Shown in pieces: positions 15,592-25,623 of a stretch of DNA of 64,000 nucleotides. This DNA is from Propionibacterium sp. GTDB lineage: Bacteria > Actinomycetota > Actinomycetes > Propionibacteriales > Propionibacteriaceae. Position 1 is the first letter of the stretch; each line of letters starts with the position of its first letter. The translations under genes were made by a program, and so were the position numbers. The notes beneath the pieces were generated by a model that saw nothing but the letters and a program-made list of their open reading frames with translations, was not told where the DNA came from and made no database searches. The stretch spans positions 62,001 through 126,000 of the forward strand of contig JAAYVB010000004.1 of assembly GCA_012517405.1 (NCBI GenBank), in the 5' to 3' direction.

Positions 15592-16813
15592 GTTCGCGAG
15601 CATTCCCGCAGCGCTCGACGCCCTGCGCGCCGGGCGTCCCGTCCTGGTCCTCGACAACCCCGATCGCGAGAACGAAGGAGACGCCATCGTGGCCGCGGCC
15701 ACCGCCTCATCGGAATGGGTCGGGTGGATGGTGCGGCACACCTCGGGTTATCTCTGCGCCCCGATGCCGAACCAGTGGGCCGACCGTCTCGGGCTGCCCC
15801 TGATGGTGCCGAACAATGCCGACCCGCTGCGGACCGCGTACACCGTGAGCGTGGACGCCGCGGCCGGAGTCACGACCGGGATCTCCGCGGCGGATCGAGC
15901 CACCACGCTGCGCGTCCTGGGCAACCCGGACGCCGACGCGTCCGACCTGATCCGCCCCGGCCATGTGCTGCCGCTGCGCGCCAAGGCGGGGGGAGTCTTC
16001 GAGCGCGTCGGACACACCGAGGCAGCCGTCGACCTGTGCCGGCTGGCAGGGTTGCCGCCGGTCGGTGCGATCGGCGAAATCGTCGACGACTCCGGTGAAG
16101 TACTGCGGACGCCCGACATCCTCGCTCTGGGCGAGCGCGAGAACCTGCCGGTCATCACCATCGCGGAGCTGGTCGCCTGGCGCGACCTGCACGACCGCGT
16201 CGAGTTGGTCGCCACGACGACGCTGCCGACCGCCCATGGCGTGTTCGCGTTGCACGGCTACCGCGATCTGCGCACCGGGGCGGAGCACCTCGCACTGATC
16301 AGTCCCCGCGGCCTTGCCGCGTCCGGCGAGGCGCCCTTGGCCCGGCTCCATTCCGAATGCCTCACCGGAGATGCGCTGGGTTCACGCCGCTGCGACTGCG
16401 GCCGGCAACTCGACCAGTCGCTGGCGCTGATCGCCGATCAGGGTGGGGTTGTCGTCTACCTGCGCGGCCACGAAGGCCGTGGGGTGGGGCTGCTCGCGAA
16501 GCTGTCGGCCTACGCCCTGCAAGATGAAGGCGCCGACACCGTCGACGCCCAGATCCTGCTCGGACTTCCGGTCGACGCCCGCGAATACGGCGCGGCCGCG
16601 GCCATCTTGGCCGCCGAAGGCGTGCAGCGGATCGAACTGCTCACGAACAACCCCGCAAAGGCCGACGGACTCCGCACGGCGGGGATCGACATCACCGGTC
16701 TGCGTCCGCTTGTCGTGGCGCCGAATCCCGACAACCTGCACTACCTGTCCACCAAACGTGACCGCATGGGGCACCGCCTGCCCGCCACGCCGGTCGTCTG
16801 TCAGGGGGCATGA
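15584..16813 (+). CDS. ribBA: Bifunctional 3,4-dihydroxy-2-butanone-4-phosphate synthase / GTP cyclohydrolase II
   Basis: A 409-aa fusion. Residues 1-205 are the DHBP synthase domain ([46 protein letters not shown]), making the four-carbon unit. Residues 210-400 are GTP cyclohydrolase II, with zinc cysteines in [20 protein letters not shown] and the [12 protein letters not shown] loop. GTG 15584 overlaps the ribE stop by 8 nt, and the stop overlaps ribH by 4 nt. Both entry reactions of the pathway are therefore encoded here. Confidence 0.95.
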   Translation: MAEFASIPAALDALRAGRPVLVLDNPDRENEGDAIVAAATASSEWVGWMVRHTSGYLCAPMPNQWADRLGLPLMVPNNADPLRTAYTVSVDAAAGVTTGISAADRATTLRVLGNPDADASDLIRPGHVLPLRAKAGGVFERVGHTEAAVDLCRLAGLPPVGAIGEIVDDSGEVLRTPDILALGERENLPVITIAELVAWRDLHDRVELVATTTLPTAHGVFALHGYRDLRTGAEHLALISPRGLAASGEAPLARLHSECLTGDALGSRRCDCGRQLDQSLALIADQGGVVVYLRGHEGRGVGLLAKLSAYALQDEGADTVDAQILLGLPVDAREYGAAAAILAAEGVQRIELLTNNPAKADGLRTAGIDITGLRPLVVAPNPDNLHYLSTKRDRMGHRLPATPVVCQGA

Positions 16814-17280
16814 TGGCCGGCTCCGGATCCCCGATCCTCACTGTCGACGGCACCGGACGGCGCATTGCCGTCGTGGCATCGTCGTGGCACGACGTCATCA
16901 TGGCTGCCCTGGTCGACAACGCGGTCTCCACGCTGGAGGACGCCGGCGCCGCGGCCACGGTGGTTCGTGTACCCGGCACTTTCGAACTGCCGGTGGCCTG
17001 TCGCCGGCTCGCCGACCACTTCGATGGCCTGGTGGCGCTGGGAGTCGTCATCCGGGGCGGCACCCCGCACTTCGACTACGTCTGTGCTGGCGCAACCCAG
17101 GGCATCATCGACGTGATGACCCGGACGGGGACACCCATCGGTTTCGGCGTGCTCACCTGCGATGACGAGCAGCAAGCCCTCGCTCGGGCCGGGCTCCCGG
17201 ACTCGCCAGAGAATAAGGGACGGGAGGCAGCCGAGGCGGTCCTGGCCACCCTTACCGCGTTCGATGCGATCCGAACGTAG
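16810..17280 (+). CDS. ribH: 6,7-dimethyl-8-ribityllumazine synthase
   Basis: A 156-aa lumazine synthase condensing the pyrimidine with the four-carbon unit. Recognisable are VVASSWHDVIMAALVDNA, the substrate-binding VRVPGTFELPVACRRL, LGVVIRGGTPHFDYVCAGAT (catalytic region) and GFGVLTCDDEQQALARAG. ATG 16810 overlaps the ribBA stop by 4 nt; a second ATG at 16813 is equally plausible. Last gene of the FMN-riboswitch operon, convergent with the helicase gene. Confidence 0.95.
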   Translation: MMAGSGSPILTVDGTGRRIAVVASSWHDVIMAALVDNAVSTLEDAGAAATVVRVPGTFELPVACRRLADHFDGLVALGVVIRGGTPHFDYVCAGATQGIIDVMTRTGTPIGFGVLTCDDEQQALARAGLPDSPENKGREAAEAVLATLTAFDAIRT

Positions 17281-17410
17281 GCGCGTTCTTGGGGGCGAGG
17301 GCGGGCGCGCAGCCGCGAGCACAATCAGAGCCTCACCTGTGCCCAGGGTGCCACTCTGCTCGGCCTGAACTGCGCCCTTGGCGGCCACACTCGACGACCA
17401 CCAAGGCCCA

Positions 17411-20400
17411 TCAGCCCAGCAGCATCCGGACGTCCTCAGCGCTCAGGCGGCCACCGCGGCCAGGCGTCAGCACCTCACCGGCAGCCTCGTCGGTGTCGGC
17501 ACCGAGCACGCCCGAGATCAGCTCCCGCTTGGCGTCCTGCAGGGCCAGCACCTTCTCCTCGATGGTGCCGCGCGAGACCATCCGGTAGACGTGCACCGGC
17601 CGGGTCTGGCCGATGCGGTGTGTCCGGTCGACGGCCTGGTTCTCCACCGCGGGGTTCCACCAGGGGTCGGCGAGGATCGCATAGTCGGCCTCGGTGAGAT
17701 TGATGCCGGCTCCGCCTGCCTTCAGGCTGATCAGGAAGACCGGATCGTCGCCCTGCGTGAAGCCGTCGATGACATCGCGACGGTGCGCTGTGGTGCCGTC
17801 CAGATATGAGTACCCGATCTTCTCGTGGTCGAGCCGGGCCGCGATCTTGCGCAGATAGCGGGTGAACTGGCTGAAGACCAGCACGCGGTGCCCCTCGTTG
17901 GCGGCCTCCTGCAGCAGGGGCACCAAGGCGTCCAGTTTCGACGACGGCGCCTTGATCTCGGTCTCGCCCTGATCGACCAGGCTGGGGTCGATCGCCAACT
18001 GACGCAGCCGGGTCAAGGCGGCCAGCACCTCGATCTGGTTGTGGTCCATGTCATCGGTCAGCTGCAGCACCCGCTGACGCTCCCGCTGCAGCTGCCGGTC
18101 GTAGATCCGCCGGTGGGCCGGCGCCAGATCGATCTGGACGACCTGCTCCTGCTTGGGGGGAAGGTCGAGGGCGACCTGATTCTTCGTCCGGCGCAGCAGG
18201 AACGGGGCGATGCGGCGTCTCAGCAACGCCATCCGCTGGCCGTCCACGTCGTCCTGGCGTTCGATCGGACGACGGAACGCCTCCCGGAACTGCTTCGGAC
18301 TGCCCAGCAGACCCGGCGCGGTTAGGGAGAACATCGCCCACAGTTCGCCCAGGTTGTTTTCCATCGGGGTGCCGGTGATCGCAAACGTCATCGGCGCGCC
18401 GACTCCCATGACCGCAGCAAAGACCTTGGACGAATGGTTTTTCGCGTTCTGCGCCTCGTCCAAGAGCATGCCGGCCCACTGCTGAGCGGCATACTCATCG
18501 GCCTCCAATCGCAACAATGCATACGAGGTGATCACAACGTCGGCCTGACCAGCCAATTCGCGGAGCGGAACGCCGCGGCGGGCCTCGGTGGCTTCGATCA
18601 TCGCCACCCGCAGGCTCGGCGTGAACCGCTTCGCCTCGGACGCCCAGTTCGGCACCACCGAGGTAGGCGCAACCACCAGCCACGGCGCCGGACGTCGTCC
18701 GGCACCGGCTGGGTCTGGGTGCTCGCGTTCGTCCAGGATCATCGCGAGCGCCTGCACCGTCTTGCCCAAGCCCATGTCATCGGCAAGGACCCCGCCCAAA
18801 CCTGAGCGTCGCAGCCCGGCCAGCCAGCGATAGCCGGCCAGTTGATAGGGGCGCAGCTGCGCCTCCAGCCCGGCCGGTAGCTCGGCCACCGGCGGTGGGC
18901 TGATCATTGCCTTGCGCAGGGCGTCGAACCAGGCGTCGGTCGACGCCTGCACGATGTTGAGCGAGAGCAGATCCTCCCACCACGACATCCGAACCCGCGG
19001 GACCCGCACGCCCGTGCGGCGCTGGTCACCCAGCTCCGCCGCCTCCTCGAGCAACTGCCGCAGTTGATCCAGTTCGGGATCATCGAGCCGTAGATAGCTG
19101 CCGTCGGGCAAGAAGACGGCCTCATCGCCCAAGGTGAGCGAGCGGATGAGCGCAGCGATCGGCAGTTCGTGGCCGTCGATCTCGACCGAGATCTCCAGGT
19201 CGAGCCAGTCGTTGCCGCTGCCTTCATGATCCAGACCGACCTGAATCCTGGCTCCGGAGGTCTCCTGGAAGGCCGGAATCTGGCCGGTCTCCACGATCAC
19301 GCCGAGTTCCTCGAGCCGGGGAATCACCTCCTGGATCAGCCGCACCACGTCCATGCCGGACAGCTGCGCATCCTGGCGAAGCAGCGGTGCCTGGGGTGCG
19401 GTCTCGGAGGGCTCCCGGAGCGCCGCGGGCAGGTCCGCGAACTCGGCGGCGACAGCAGTCGCGATGCTGCGCTCCTGGTCGAGATCGCGGGTCGCGTCTC
19501 GCGAGGTGGTCTCCAGCGGGAGCGGTCCGCGGCCACGGCCGTCCTCGTCCCGATAGTGCCACCCCCAGCGCAGATGAGCCTGCGGGGTCGGCGCCTCCGC
19601 GCTGGTCTGGGCGATGCCGATCTCCAGATGCAGGCGCGGTGCCGGCGGCGCAGGCGGCTCGAAGCTGCCGTCCGGAGACGTCCACCCGACCTGGGCGATC
19701 CGCGGCAGCACCGTCTGGACGAAGTCCTCCTGGTCGTCCGCGGGGATGCTGATCTCGTCGCGCTCGGCGGCCAGCTGCTTCCATGTCCTGTCCGCGGGCT
19801 GGTCGAAGCGCGCCAGATGGACGCCCGAGTCATCGCGCCACGCGACGCCGTGCGGCGGATCACCCAGCCGCGTCGTGGCGGTGCCGGCGTCGAGCCGCGG
19901 GTGACGGACCGCGGCGCGCACGGTCAGCTCGCCGGCATCGGTTTGGGTGATCTCGATGTCGGCCTTGGCCGGGTCGGGTTCAATGCTCACCGGGCGCAGC
20001 GAGCCGTCCTCGACCAGCGTGACCCCGGCGTCGACGATCTCTTTCAGCACCGACCACAGTGCAGGGTGGGTGATCTTCTCGAGCGCGATCGGGTCCTGCG
20101 CGCCGAGGTAGGGGCCCACGTCCGCGTACAACCGCCGGAGCGCATTGAGCGCATCGAGATGGGCCGGGTCGGCGCCCTGAACCTCACTGGAGCGCAGCCG
20201 CATCCAGGAGATGCCGGTGCGCACCCAGGCCTGCCGCTTGCCGGCCCGGGCTGGAACGACGTGCACGAAGCCGGGCCGCGTGGGGAAGGCGTAGCCGAGT
20301 TCGGTCAGTCGCCGACCGAAAGCCGTGGACGCGTAGCGCGACGGCACCCCGGACTGGTCGCCAGGAACCGGGTCCGGCTCGAAGGTCAGCAGCAGCGCGA

Positions 20401-20923
20401 GCGGCTGAAGATCTGGGCGGCCAGGATCGTGGACCGGTGTGAAGATGCGGTCCAGCGTCCGGCGCCATGGCGGCAACTGGATGATCGCGGCGGGCGGTGG
20501 CAGCAGGTCTTCGGGGGCCATCTCCGAGTCGATCGCGGGCAGCTCACTGAGCAGGGCCCGAGTCCGGCTGCCCGATCTGCCCGGCGTCGGTCTGCCGGTG
20601 CCGGGAGCGGCGAGATTGAGTTCGGTGGCCACCACCGCCACGCAGTGCTTGCAGTTGTAGACCACCGGGCAACTGCAGGAGCCGTCGATCGACTCCAACT
20701 CGCCGTCGGGTCCGCAGGCATAGCTGGTGTGCACGGTGTAGTTGCGGTTGTGCGAGCCCCGGCAGCGAGCGGTGATCTCGTGACGCACACGATCGTGATG
20801 CAGGACGTTCACGCGTCCTTCGCGCGCGTAGGCAAGCCCGAGACTCCATGTGCTGGGGGTCGCCAGGTCGCCAGGTGGGTCGAGTCGCGTCACATCTGCA
20901 AGGTTACGAGCGCCCACTGACAT
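17411..20923 (-). CDS. SWI2/SNF2-family DEAD/DEAH helicase with N-terminal SWIM zinc finger
   Basis: A 1170-aa ATP-dependent DNA translocase. A SWIM zinc finger sits near residues 75-95 (CSCPVVYNCKHCVAVV). A long middle region precedes the SNF2 ATPase core: Walker A LADDMGLGKTVQALAM, the Walker B variant LLDEAQNAKN, and TGTPMENNLGELW. The helicase C lobe shows VLVFSQFTRYL, YLDGTTAHRRD, LKAGGAGINL and THRIGQTRPVHVYR. It resembles bacterial HepA/RapA-like helicases that remodel DNA-protein complexes. It is monocistronic and convergent with ribH; the 130-nt gap shows no clear terminator. Confidence 0.9.
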   Translation of the reverse strand: MSVGARNLADVTRLDPPGDLATPSTWSLGLAYAREGRVNVLHHDRVRHEITARCRGSHNRNYTVHTSYACGPDGELESIDGSCSCPVVYNCKHCVAVVATELNLAAPGTGRPTPGRSGSRTRALLSELPAIDSEMAPEDLLPPPAAIIQLPPWRRTLDRIFTPVHDPGRPDLQPLALLLTFEPDPVPGDQSGVPSRYASTAFGRRLTELGYAFPTRPGFVHVVPARAGKRQAWVRTGISWMRLRSSEVQGADPAHLDALNALRRLYADVGPYLGAQDPIALEKITHPALWSVLKEIVDAGVTLVEDGSLRPVSIEPDPAKADIEITQTDAGELTVRAAVRHPRLDAGTATTRLGDPPHGVAWRDDSGVHLARFDQPADRTWKQLAAERDEISIPADDQEDFVQTVLPRIAQVGWTSPDGSFEPPAPPAPRLHLEIGIAQTSAEAPTPQAHLRWGWHYRDEDGRGRGPLPLETTSRDATRDLDQERSIATAVAAEFADLPAALREPSETAPQAPLLRQDAQLSGMDVVRLIQEVIPRLEELGVIVETGQIPAFQETSGARIQVGLDHEGSGNDWLDLEISVEIDGHELPIAALIRSLTLGDEAVFLPDGSYLRLDDPELDQLRQLLEEAAELGDQRRTGVRVPRVRMSWWEDLLSLNIVQASTDAWFDALRKAMISPPPVAELPAGLEAQLRPYQLAGYRWLAGLRRSGLGGVLADDMGLGKTVQALAMILDEREHPDPAGAGRRPAPWLVVAPTSVVPNWASEAKRFTPSLRVAMIEATEARRGVPLRELAGQADVVITSYALLRLEADEYAAQQWAGMLLDEAQNAKNHSSKVFAAVMGVGAPMTFAITGTPMENNLGELWAMFSLTAPGLLGSPKQFREAFRRPIERQDDVDGQRMALLRRRIAPFLLRRTKNQVALDLPPKQEQVVQIDLAPAHRRIYDRQLQRERQRVLQLTDDMDHNQIEVLAALTRLRQLAIDPSLVDQGETEIKAPSSKLDALVPLLQEAANEGHRVLVFSQFTRYLRKIAARLDHEKIGYSYLDGTTAHRRDVIDGFTQGDDPVFLISLKAGGAGINLTEADYAILADPWWNPAVENQAVDRTHRIGQTRPVHVYRMVSRGTIEEKVLALQDAKRELISGVLGADTDEAAGEVLTPGRGGRLSAEDVRMLLG

Positions 20924-20952
20924 TGCTCGACTCCGGGATCAGCTGGGTGACC

Positions 20953-21807
20953 ATGACGGCGGCATCACCCGATAGTCCGACAGGTCCGGCTCTGGCGGGG
21001 CCGACCGGTGGCGAAGGGCTCGGTCACGGCCGCCGAGCCAGTGTCAATGCGGGCTACACGGTGCTGGGCGCTGTGACCGGCAAGCCAATGGCGATCGGCG
21101 GGTCTCGCGGCCGTGCCAGCGCGACATCGCGCGGCATCGGCCATGTCACGCTGGAGGCCTTGAAGTCGCTGGAGATCGACCCGCTAGGGACCACCGCGGC
21201 AGTACAGGGCTTCGGCAAGGTCGGACGAGGCGCGGCACTGTTCCTGCACGATGCGGGAATCCGGGTGCTGGCGATCAGCGATCAGTACGGTGCGGTGTTC
21301 CAGCAGGGTGGGATCGATGTCCATGCTCTGGCCGCCCACGTGGATCGCACGGGCAGCGTCGTCGGCTTCCCCGCCGCGGAGGTTCTCGATCGCGATCTCC
21401 TGCTGGAGCTCGATGTCACCGTGCTGGTGCCGGCCGCCGTCGAGGGTGTGCTCACCGAAGACAATGCGCCGCGGGTCAAGGCGTCCCTGATCGTCGAGGG
21501 CGCCAACGGGCCGACGGCTCCCGCCGCGGACGCGATCTTCGAAGATCGCGGAATCCTCGTGGTGCCGGACATCCTCGCCAACGCGGGCGGCGTCCTGGTC
21601 AGCTACTTCGAATGGGTGCAGGGCAACCAGGCCTACTGGTGGACCGGCGACGACGTCGAGCAGCGCCTTCGCGAACGCATGGTGGGCACCTGGGAGTTCC
21701 TGCTCGCCAAGTCCCAGGAAGAAGGACGCACGCTGCGCAAGGCGGCGACCTCGCTCGCGGTCGGACGAGTGGCCAAGGCCCACCGGGTGCGCGGCCTCTA
21801 CCCGTAA
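20953..21807 (+). pseudogene. 5'-truncated Glu/Leu/Phe/Val dehydrogenase (glutamate dehydrogenase)
   Basis: From about 21043 onward the frame encodes the NAD-binding half of a glutamate dehydrogenase: GYTVLGAVTGKPMAIGGSRG, ATSRGIGHVTLEA, AAVQGFGKVGRGAALFL, ANAGGVLVSYFEWVQGNQAY. The N-terminal catalytic domain with the active-site lysine (about 150 residues in the family) is missing. The roughly 30 residues before the homology are unrelated. Translation from ATG 20953 could give a 284-aa protein, but it cannot be a working dehydrogenase. The deletion point abuts the divergent helicase gene. Confidence 0.8.
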
Positions 21808-21913
21808 ACCGTCACCCGACCGCCGCAGTCAACCCAACGACCATCCGTCATTTCACGAGTGCCCCGAACAGACGGACCGGCACTCAAACCCCGAATCATA
21901 AGGAGTGGAGAGC

Positions 21914-23071
21914 GTGGCAGCGATCCTGATCGAATCAGCATTGTCACTTCCCGAACGCATCACCTCGGTTTCGCGACGGCCCGCGAGTCTCGGGCAGGTG
22001 CCACCCGGCGCGATATCGCTGGCCATGGGAGAGCCCGATGGCGACACCTCGGCGCCGGTCGTCGAAGCAGCCGTCAGATCGCTGCGGGCCGGTCGGACGC
22101 ACTACGCCCCGCTCACCGGTTCGAACGAGCTGCGTGAGGCGCTGGCTCGTTGGGTGACCAGCACCAGCGGCCGGCCCACCACGGTCGCAGAGATCGTCCC
22201 GACCCACGGGGCGGCGGCCGGCCTGGCCTCGATCATGCTCGGCCTGGTGGGGCCGGGCGACCGGGTGATCGTCCCCGAGCCCACCTATTCGCTGTACGCC
22301 GACCATCTCGCGATGGCCGGTGCCGAGCGGATCTGGGTTCCAAACAGGGCCGACGGATGCCTCGATCTCGATCGCATCGAGTCGCTGGCGCCCGAGGCAC
22401 GGATGGTGGTGCTGTGCAATCCGTCCAACCCCACCGGCGGAGTGCTCAGCACGGCCGAACTCACCCGGCTGGCCGACATCGTCGAGCGGAACCCGCAGCT
22501 CCTGCTGATCGCCGATGAGGCTTACGGCGACATCGTCTACGACGGGGTGGCGTTCGAAAGCGCGCTCGCGCTGGAGCGGATCCGTGAGCAGACCGTGGTC
22601 GTCGGCACCTTCTCGAAGTCGTTCGCGATGACCGGCTGGCGGCTGGGCTATATCGTCGCCGTCCCGGAACTGGCGGGCAAGATCAGTCTTGTTCACCGCA
22701 CGATCAACGGCTCGCTGAACACCTTCGTCCAAGACGCCGCGATCGAGGCGCTGAAGACACCGCCGAGCTACTTCGAGGAGATGCGGGAACGCTATCAGCG
22801 TCGGCGCGACCTCGTGGTCGCGGCGCTGGACGACATCGATCGGGTGAGCGTCAAGCGGCCCGCCGGCGCCTTCTATGCCTTCCCGCGGGTCGACAGCGAT
22901 CTGTCGTCCGCCGAGCTGGTGGACGCGTTCGCCCGCGGTGGCGTGCTGGTTCGGGCCGGATCGGAGTTCGGGCCGTCCGGCGAGGGCTATGTGCGGATTT
23001 CGTTCGCGACCGACGAGCAGTCCCTCGCCGAGGGACTGCGGCGATTCGGCGAAGTCGTCGAAAAACTGTGA
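21914..23071 (+). CDS. PLP-dependent aminotransferase, class I/II
   Basis: A fold-type I aminotransferase of about 385 aa. GLVGPGDRVIVPEPTYSLYA, LCNPSNPTGGVLS, the PLP-binding Asp/Tyr in LLIADEAYGDIVYD, and the Schiff-base lysine in GTFSKSFAMTGWRLGYIV are all clear. The profile is closest to aspartate/aromatic-type aminotransferases. GTG 21914 has AGGAG 8 nt upstream; GTG 21905 overlaps that SD and is less likely. It leads a four-gene operon with an RraA-like aldolase and a split transketolase, which points to a dedicated amino-sugar or keto-acid pathway and not general amino-acid metabolism. Confidence 0.88.
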   Translation: MAAILIESALSLPERITSVSRRPASLGQVPPGAISLAMGEPDGDTSAPVVEAAVRSLRAGRTHYAPLTGSNELREALARWVTSTSGRPTTVAEIVPTHGAAAGLASIMLGLVGPGDRVIVPEPTYSLYADHLAMAGAERIWVPNRADGCLDLDRIESLAPEARMVVLCNPSNPTGGVLSTAELTRLADIVERNPQLLLIADEAYGDIVYDGVAFESALALERIREQTVVVGTFSKSFAMTGWRLGYIVAVPELAGKISLVHRTINGSLNTFVQDAAIEALKTPPSYFEEMRERYQRRRDLVVAALDDIDRVSVKRPAGAFYAFPRVDSDLSSAELVDAFARGGVLVRAGSEFGPSGEGYVRISFATDEQSLAEGLRRFGEVVEKL

Positions 23072-23087
23072 ATATCAGGAGGAAGAA

Positions 23088-23708
23088 ATGACGTTCGGAG
23101 CCGAAGAAATGGCTCGTCTCGCAAAGCTCGGGGCGGCCACGGTCTATGAAGCCCATGGCGAGACCGGCGCGCTCGACCCCGCCATCAAGCCGCTGGATCC
23201 GCGGATGACCGTGGCAGGTCGCGCCGTCACGGTCCGGCTCGAGCCGGCGGACAACTGGTTCATCCATGCCGCGCTTCTGGAGGCCGGTGAAGGCGATGTT
23301 CTCGTGGTCGATGTCGGCGGGTTCGTCCAGGCCGGGCCCTGGGGGGACGTGCTGACCTACGCCGCCCAGCAGCGCGGGCTGGCCGGCCTGGTGATCGACG
23401 GAGCGGTGCGGGACAGCCAGGGCATCATTGCGGCCGGATTCCCGGTCTTCTCGCGCGGCATCTGCATTCGCCGGACGACCAAGGTGCAGCGCGGCGACAT
23501 CAACGTCCCGGTACGCGTGGGCGGGATCGAAGTGCGCCCTGGAGACATCATGGTCGGCGATGCCGACGGCCTGGTGCGCATCGCTGCCGACGAAGGTGAG
23601 GCGGCGCTGCGGGAGGCGGAGGCGCGCGAGGCCAAGGAGAACTGGCAGCGTGAGCAGCTTCGCAATGGCGCGTTCACCATCGACCTGCTCGGGCTGCCCC
23701 GGCCGTGA
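23088..23708 (+). CDS. RraA-like protein / 4-hydroxy-4-methyl-2-oxoglutarate aldolase family
   Basis: A 206-aa protein of the RraA fold. Most family members with the GDVLVVDVGG...AVRDSQGI pattern are class II aldolases that cleave 4-carboxy-4-hydroxy-2-oxoadipate-type substrates to pyruvate plus a keto acid; a few regulate RNase E. The active-site stretches GGFVQAGPWGDVLTYAAQQR, VIDGAVRDSQGI and the C-terminal VGDADGLVRI are present. The ATG at 23088 has AGGAGG 5 nt upstream. Its place between an aminotransferase and transketolase favours an aldolase role. The true substrate is not known. Confidence 0.82.
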   Translation: MTFGAEEMARLAKLGAATVYEAHGETGALDPAIKPLDPRMTVAGRAVTVRLEPADNWFIHAALLEAGEGDVLVVDVGGFVQAGPWGDVLTYAAQQRGLAGLVIDGAVRDSQGIIAAGFPVFSRGICIRRTTKVQRGDINVPVRVGGIEVRPGDIMVGDADGLVRIAADEGEAALREAEAREAKENWQREQLRNGAFTIDLLGLPRP

Positions 23709-23744
23709 CATCCCCCTCACAGACCACCACAACGGAGTAGTCGA

Positions 23745-24605
23745 ATGACTGGAAACACCACCCTGGAAGCCGGCACAGCCCAGCAGCTGGAAGAACTGGC
23801 TCGCGATATCCGAGTGTCGATCGTGTCGATGCTGGCCAATGCGGCCAGTGGCCACAGCGCCGGTCCGCTCGGCATGGCCGACCTGATGGCCGTGCTCTAT
23901 GGACGAGTACTGCGGCACCATCCCGAAGACCCGCAGTGGGCAGAGCGGGACATCTTCCTGCTCAGCAATGGCCACACCGCCCCGGTGCTCTATGCGGCGA
24001 TGGCACATACCGGATACTTCCCGGTCGAGGAGCTGAACACCCTGCGACGGCTGGGCACGCGCCTGCAAGGCCATCCCGAGCGGATCAGCCTCCCCGGTAT
24101 CGAGAGCACGAGTGGGTCGCTCGGCGAGGGCCTGTCGCAGGGCGCCGGCATGGCGCAGGTCTTCCGCGACCTCGACCACAACCTCGACCGCTGGGTGTAC
24201 GTGATGATGGGCGACGGGGAACTCGACGAGGGCAATGTCTGGGAGGCGGCGATGTACGCCGCGAAGTACCGCCTGGACCACCTCATCGGCATCGTCGACC
24301 GCAACTTCATCCAGATCGACGGCAGCACAGAAGATGTGATGCCGCTGGGAAACCTCGCTGACAAGTGGCGGGCCTTCGGCTGGCACACGGTCGACATCGA
24401 CGGCAACGACATCGGCGAGATCCTCAAGGCGATCGACGAATGCAAAGCAGAGGTCGGGCGTCCCTCGGTCATCATCGCGCACACCGTTCCCGGCAAGGGC
24501 GTCCCCTTCATGGAAGGCGACTATCGATGGCACGGCAAGCCGCCCACGGCCGATGAAGCGGCGGTCGCCTGCGCAGCACTCAACGGAAAGGAGGCCGTCT
24601 CGTGA
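23745..24605 (+). CDS. Transketolase, N-terminal (TPP-binding) subunit
   Basis: A 286-aa protein equivalent to the first half of transketolase. It has LANAASGHSAGPLGMADLMA, LSNGHTAPVLYAAMAH, SLGEGLSQGAGMAQ, and the TPP motif GDGELDEGNVWEAAMYA...NFIQIDG. It transfers two-carbon ketol units together with the next gene product. The stop overlaps the C-terminal subunit start by 4 nt (GTGA), so subunits are made in equal amounts. Such split transketolases often serve specialised pathways separate from the pentose phosphate cycle. Confidence 0.92.
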   Translation: MTGNTTLEAGTAQQLEELARDIRVSIVSMLANAASGHSAGPLGMADLMAVLYGRVLRHHPEDPQWAERDIFLLSNGHTAPVLYAAMAHTGYFPVEELNTLRRLGTRLQGHPERISLPGIESTSGSLGEGLSQGAGMAQVFRDLDHNLDRWVYVMMGDGELDEGNVWEAAMYAAKYRLDHLIGIVDRNFIQIDGSTEDVMPLGNLADKWRAFGWHTVDIDGNDIGEILKAIDECKAEVGRPSVIIAHTVPGKGVPFMEGDYRWHGKPPTADEAAVACAALNGKEAVS

Positions 24606-25582
24606 CCACGATTGCTGGGCAAGCACCACGACTGGCCGTGTCGGAAGCGAACGAACCCATTCGGATGGGCTTCGGCCGTGGACTACTGCGGGCCGGTGAA
24701 CGCGACGAGCGGATCGTCGCGTTGTGCGCGGACCTGGTGGACAGCACTCAAATGGGGTTGTTCGCCAAGCGGTTCGCCGACCGATTCTTCGAAGTTGGGG
24801 TGGCGGAGCAGAACCTGGTGACCGTTGCCAGCGGGATGGCCGCCGCGGGACGCATTCCGTTCACGAGCAGTTACGCGGCGTTCAGCCCCGGCCGCAACTG
24901 GGAGCAGATCAAGACGACGGCGGCTCTCAACGACCGCCCCGTCAAGATCGTCGGTTCTCATGCCGGCCTCAATGTCGGTCCGGACGGCGCGACCCATCAG
25001 ATGCTGGAAGACCTCGCGTTGATGCGAGTGATCCCGAACATGGTGGTGGTGGCACCTGCCGACAGCGTCGAGGCCGAGAAGGCAACCCTCGCCCTCGCGG
25101 CGGATCCGCGTCCTGGCTACCTGCGACTGGCTCGTGATGCCACGCCCGTGTTCACCGCGCCGGATGATCTGTTCGAGTTGGGACGCGCGCGGGTGCTGCG
25201 CCAGGGCCGCGACATCACGCTGGTCGGGACCGGGACGATGACCTGGCATCTGCTGCAGGCCGCCGACGAGCTCGCCGAAGCTGGAGTGGACGCCGAGGTG
25301 CTGCATTTCGCGACGTTGAAGCCGTTCGACGACCAGACGCTGGCGGCCAGTGCTGCGAAGACGGGTCTGGTCGTCACGGCAGAGGAGGCGCAGATCATCG
25401 GGGGACTGGGCGGCGCCGTCGCTGAGAGCCTGTCCGAGCACCTGCCGACCCGCCTGCTGCGCCTCGGTGTCCACGATCGCTTCGGCGAATCGGGTAAGCC
25501 CCAGGAGGTGCTCGAGCACTTCGGCCTGACCGGGCCGCAACTGGTCGAGCCGATTCTGGCGGCGCATCGCAGCCGCAGCTGA
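24602..25582 (+). CDS. Transketolase, C-terminal subunit
   Basis: A 326-aa partner containing the pyrimidine-binding domain (residues about 20-170: RFFEVGVAEQNLVTVASGMA with the catalytic Glu, ASGMAAAGRIPFTSSYAAF, SHAGLNVGPDGATHQMLEDL) and the C-terminal domain (TLVGTGTMTWHLLQAA, VVTAEEAQIIGGLGGAVAE). It ends with a DRFGESGKPQEVLEHFGL tail typical of split transketolases and DXP-synthase-like proteins. It is co-translated with the N-terminal subunit. The long stem-loop element (copy 2) begins 41 nt after the stop. Confidence 0.92.
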   Translation: MTTIAGQAPRLAVSEANEPIRMGFGRGLLRAGERDERIVALCADLVDSTQMGLFAKRFADRFFEVGVAEQNLVTVASGMAAAGRIPFTSSYAAFSPGRNWEQIKTTAALNDRPVKIVGSHAGLNVGPDGATHQMLEDLALMRVIPNMVVVAPADSVEAEKATLALAADPRPGYLRLARDATPVFTAPDDLFELGRARVLRQGRDITLVGTGTMTWHLLQAADELAEAGVDAEVLHFATLKPFDDQTLAASAAKTGLVVTAEEAQIIGGLGGAVAESLSEHLPTRLLRLGVHDRFGESGKPQEVLEHFGLTGPQLVEPILAAHRSRS

Positions 25583-25623
25583 GCGGGGAACGCCCCGCCG
25601 TCAGGTGGTGCTGCCCCCTGCCG

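Noticed and set aside
20848..20952. N-terminal extension of the glutamate dehydrogenase frame
   Set aside because: It overlaps the start of the divergent helicase gene and shows no similarity to dehydrogenases.
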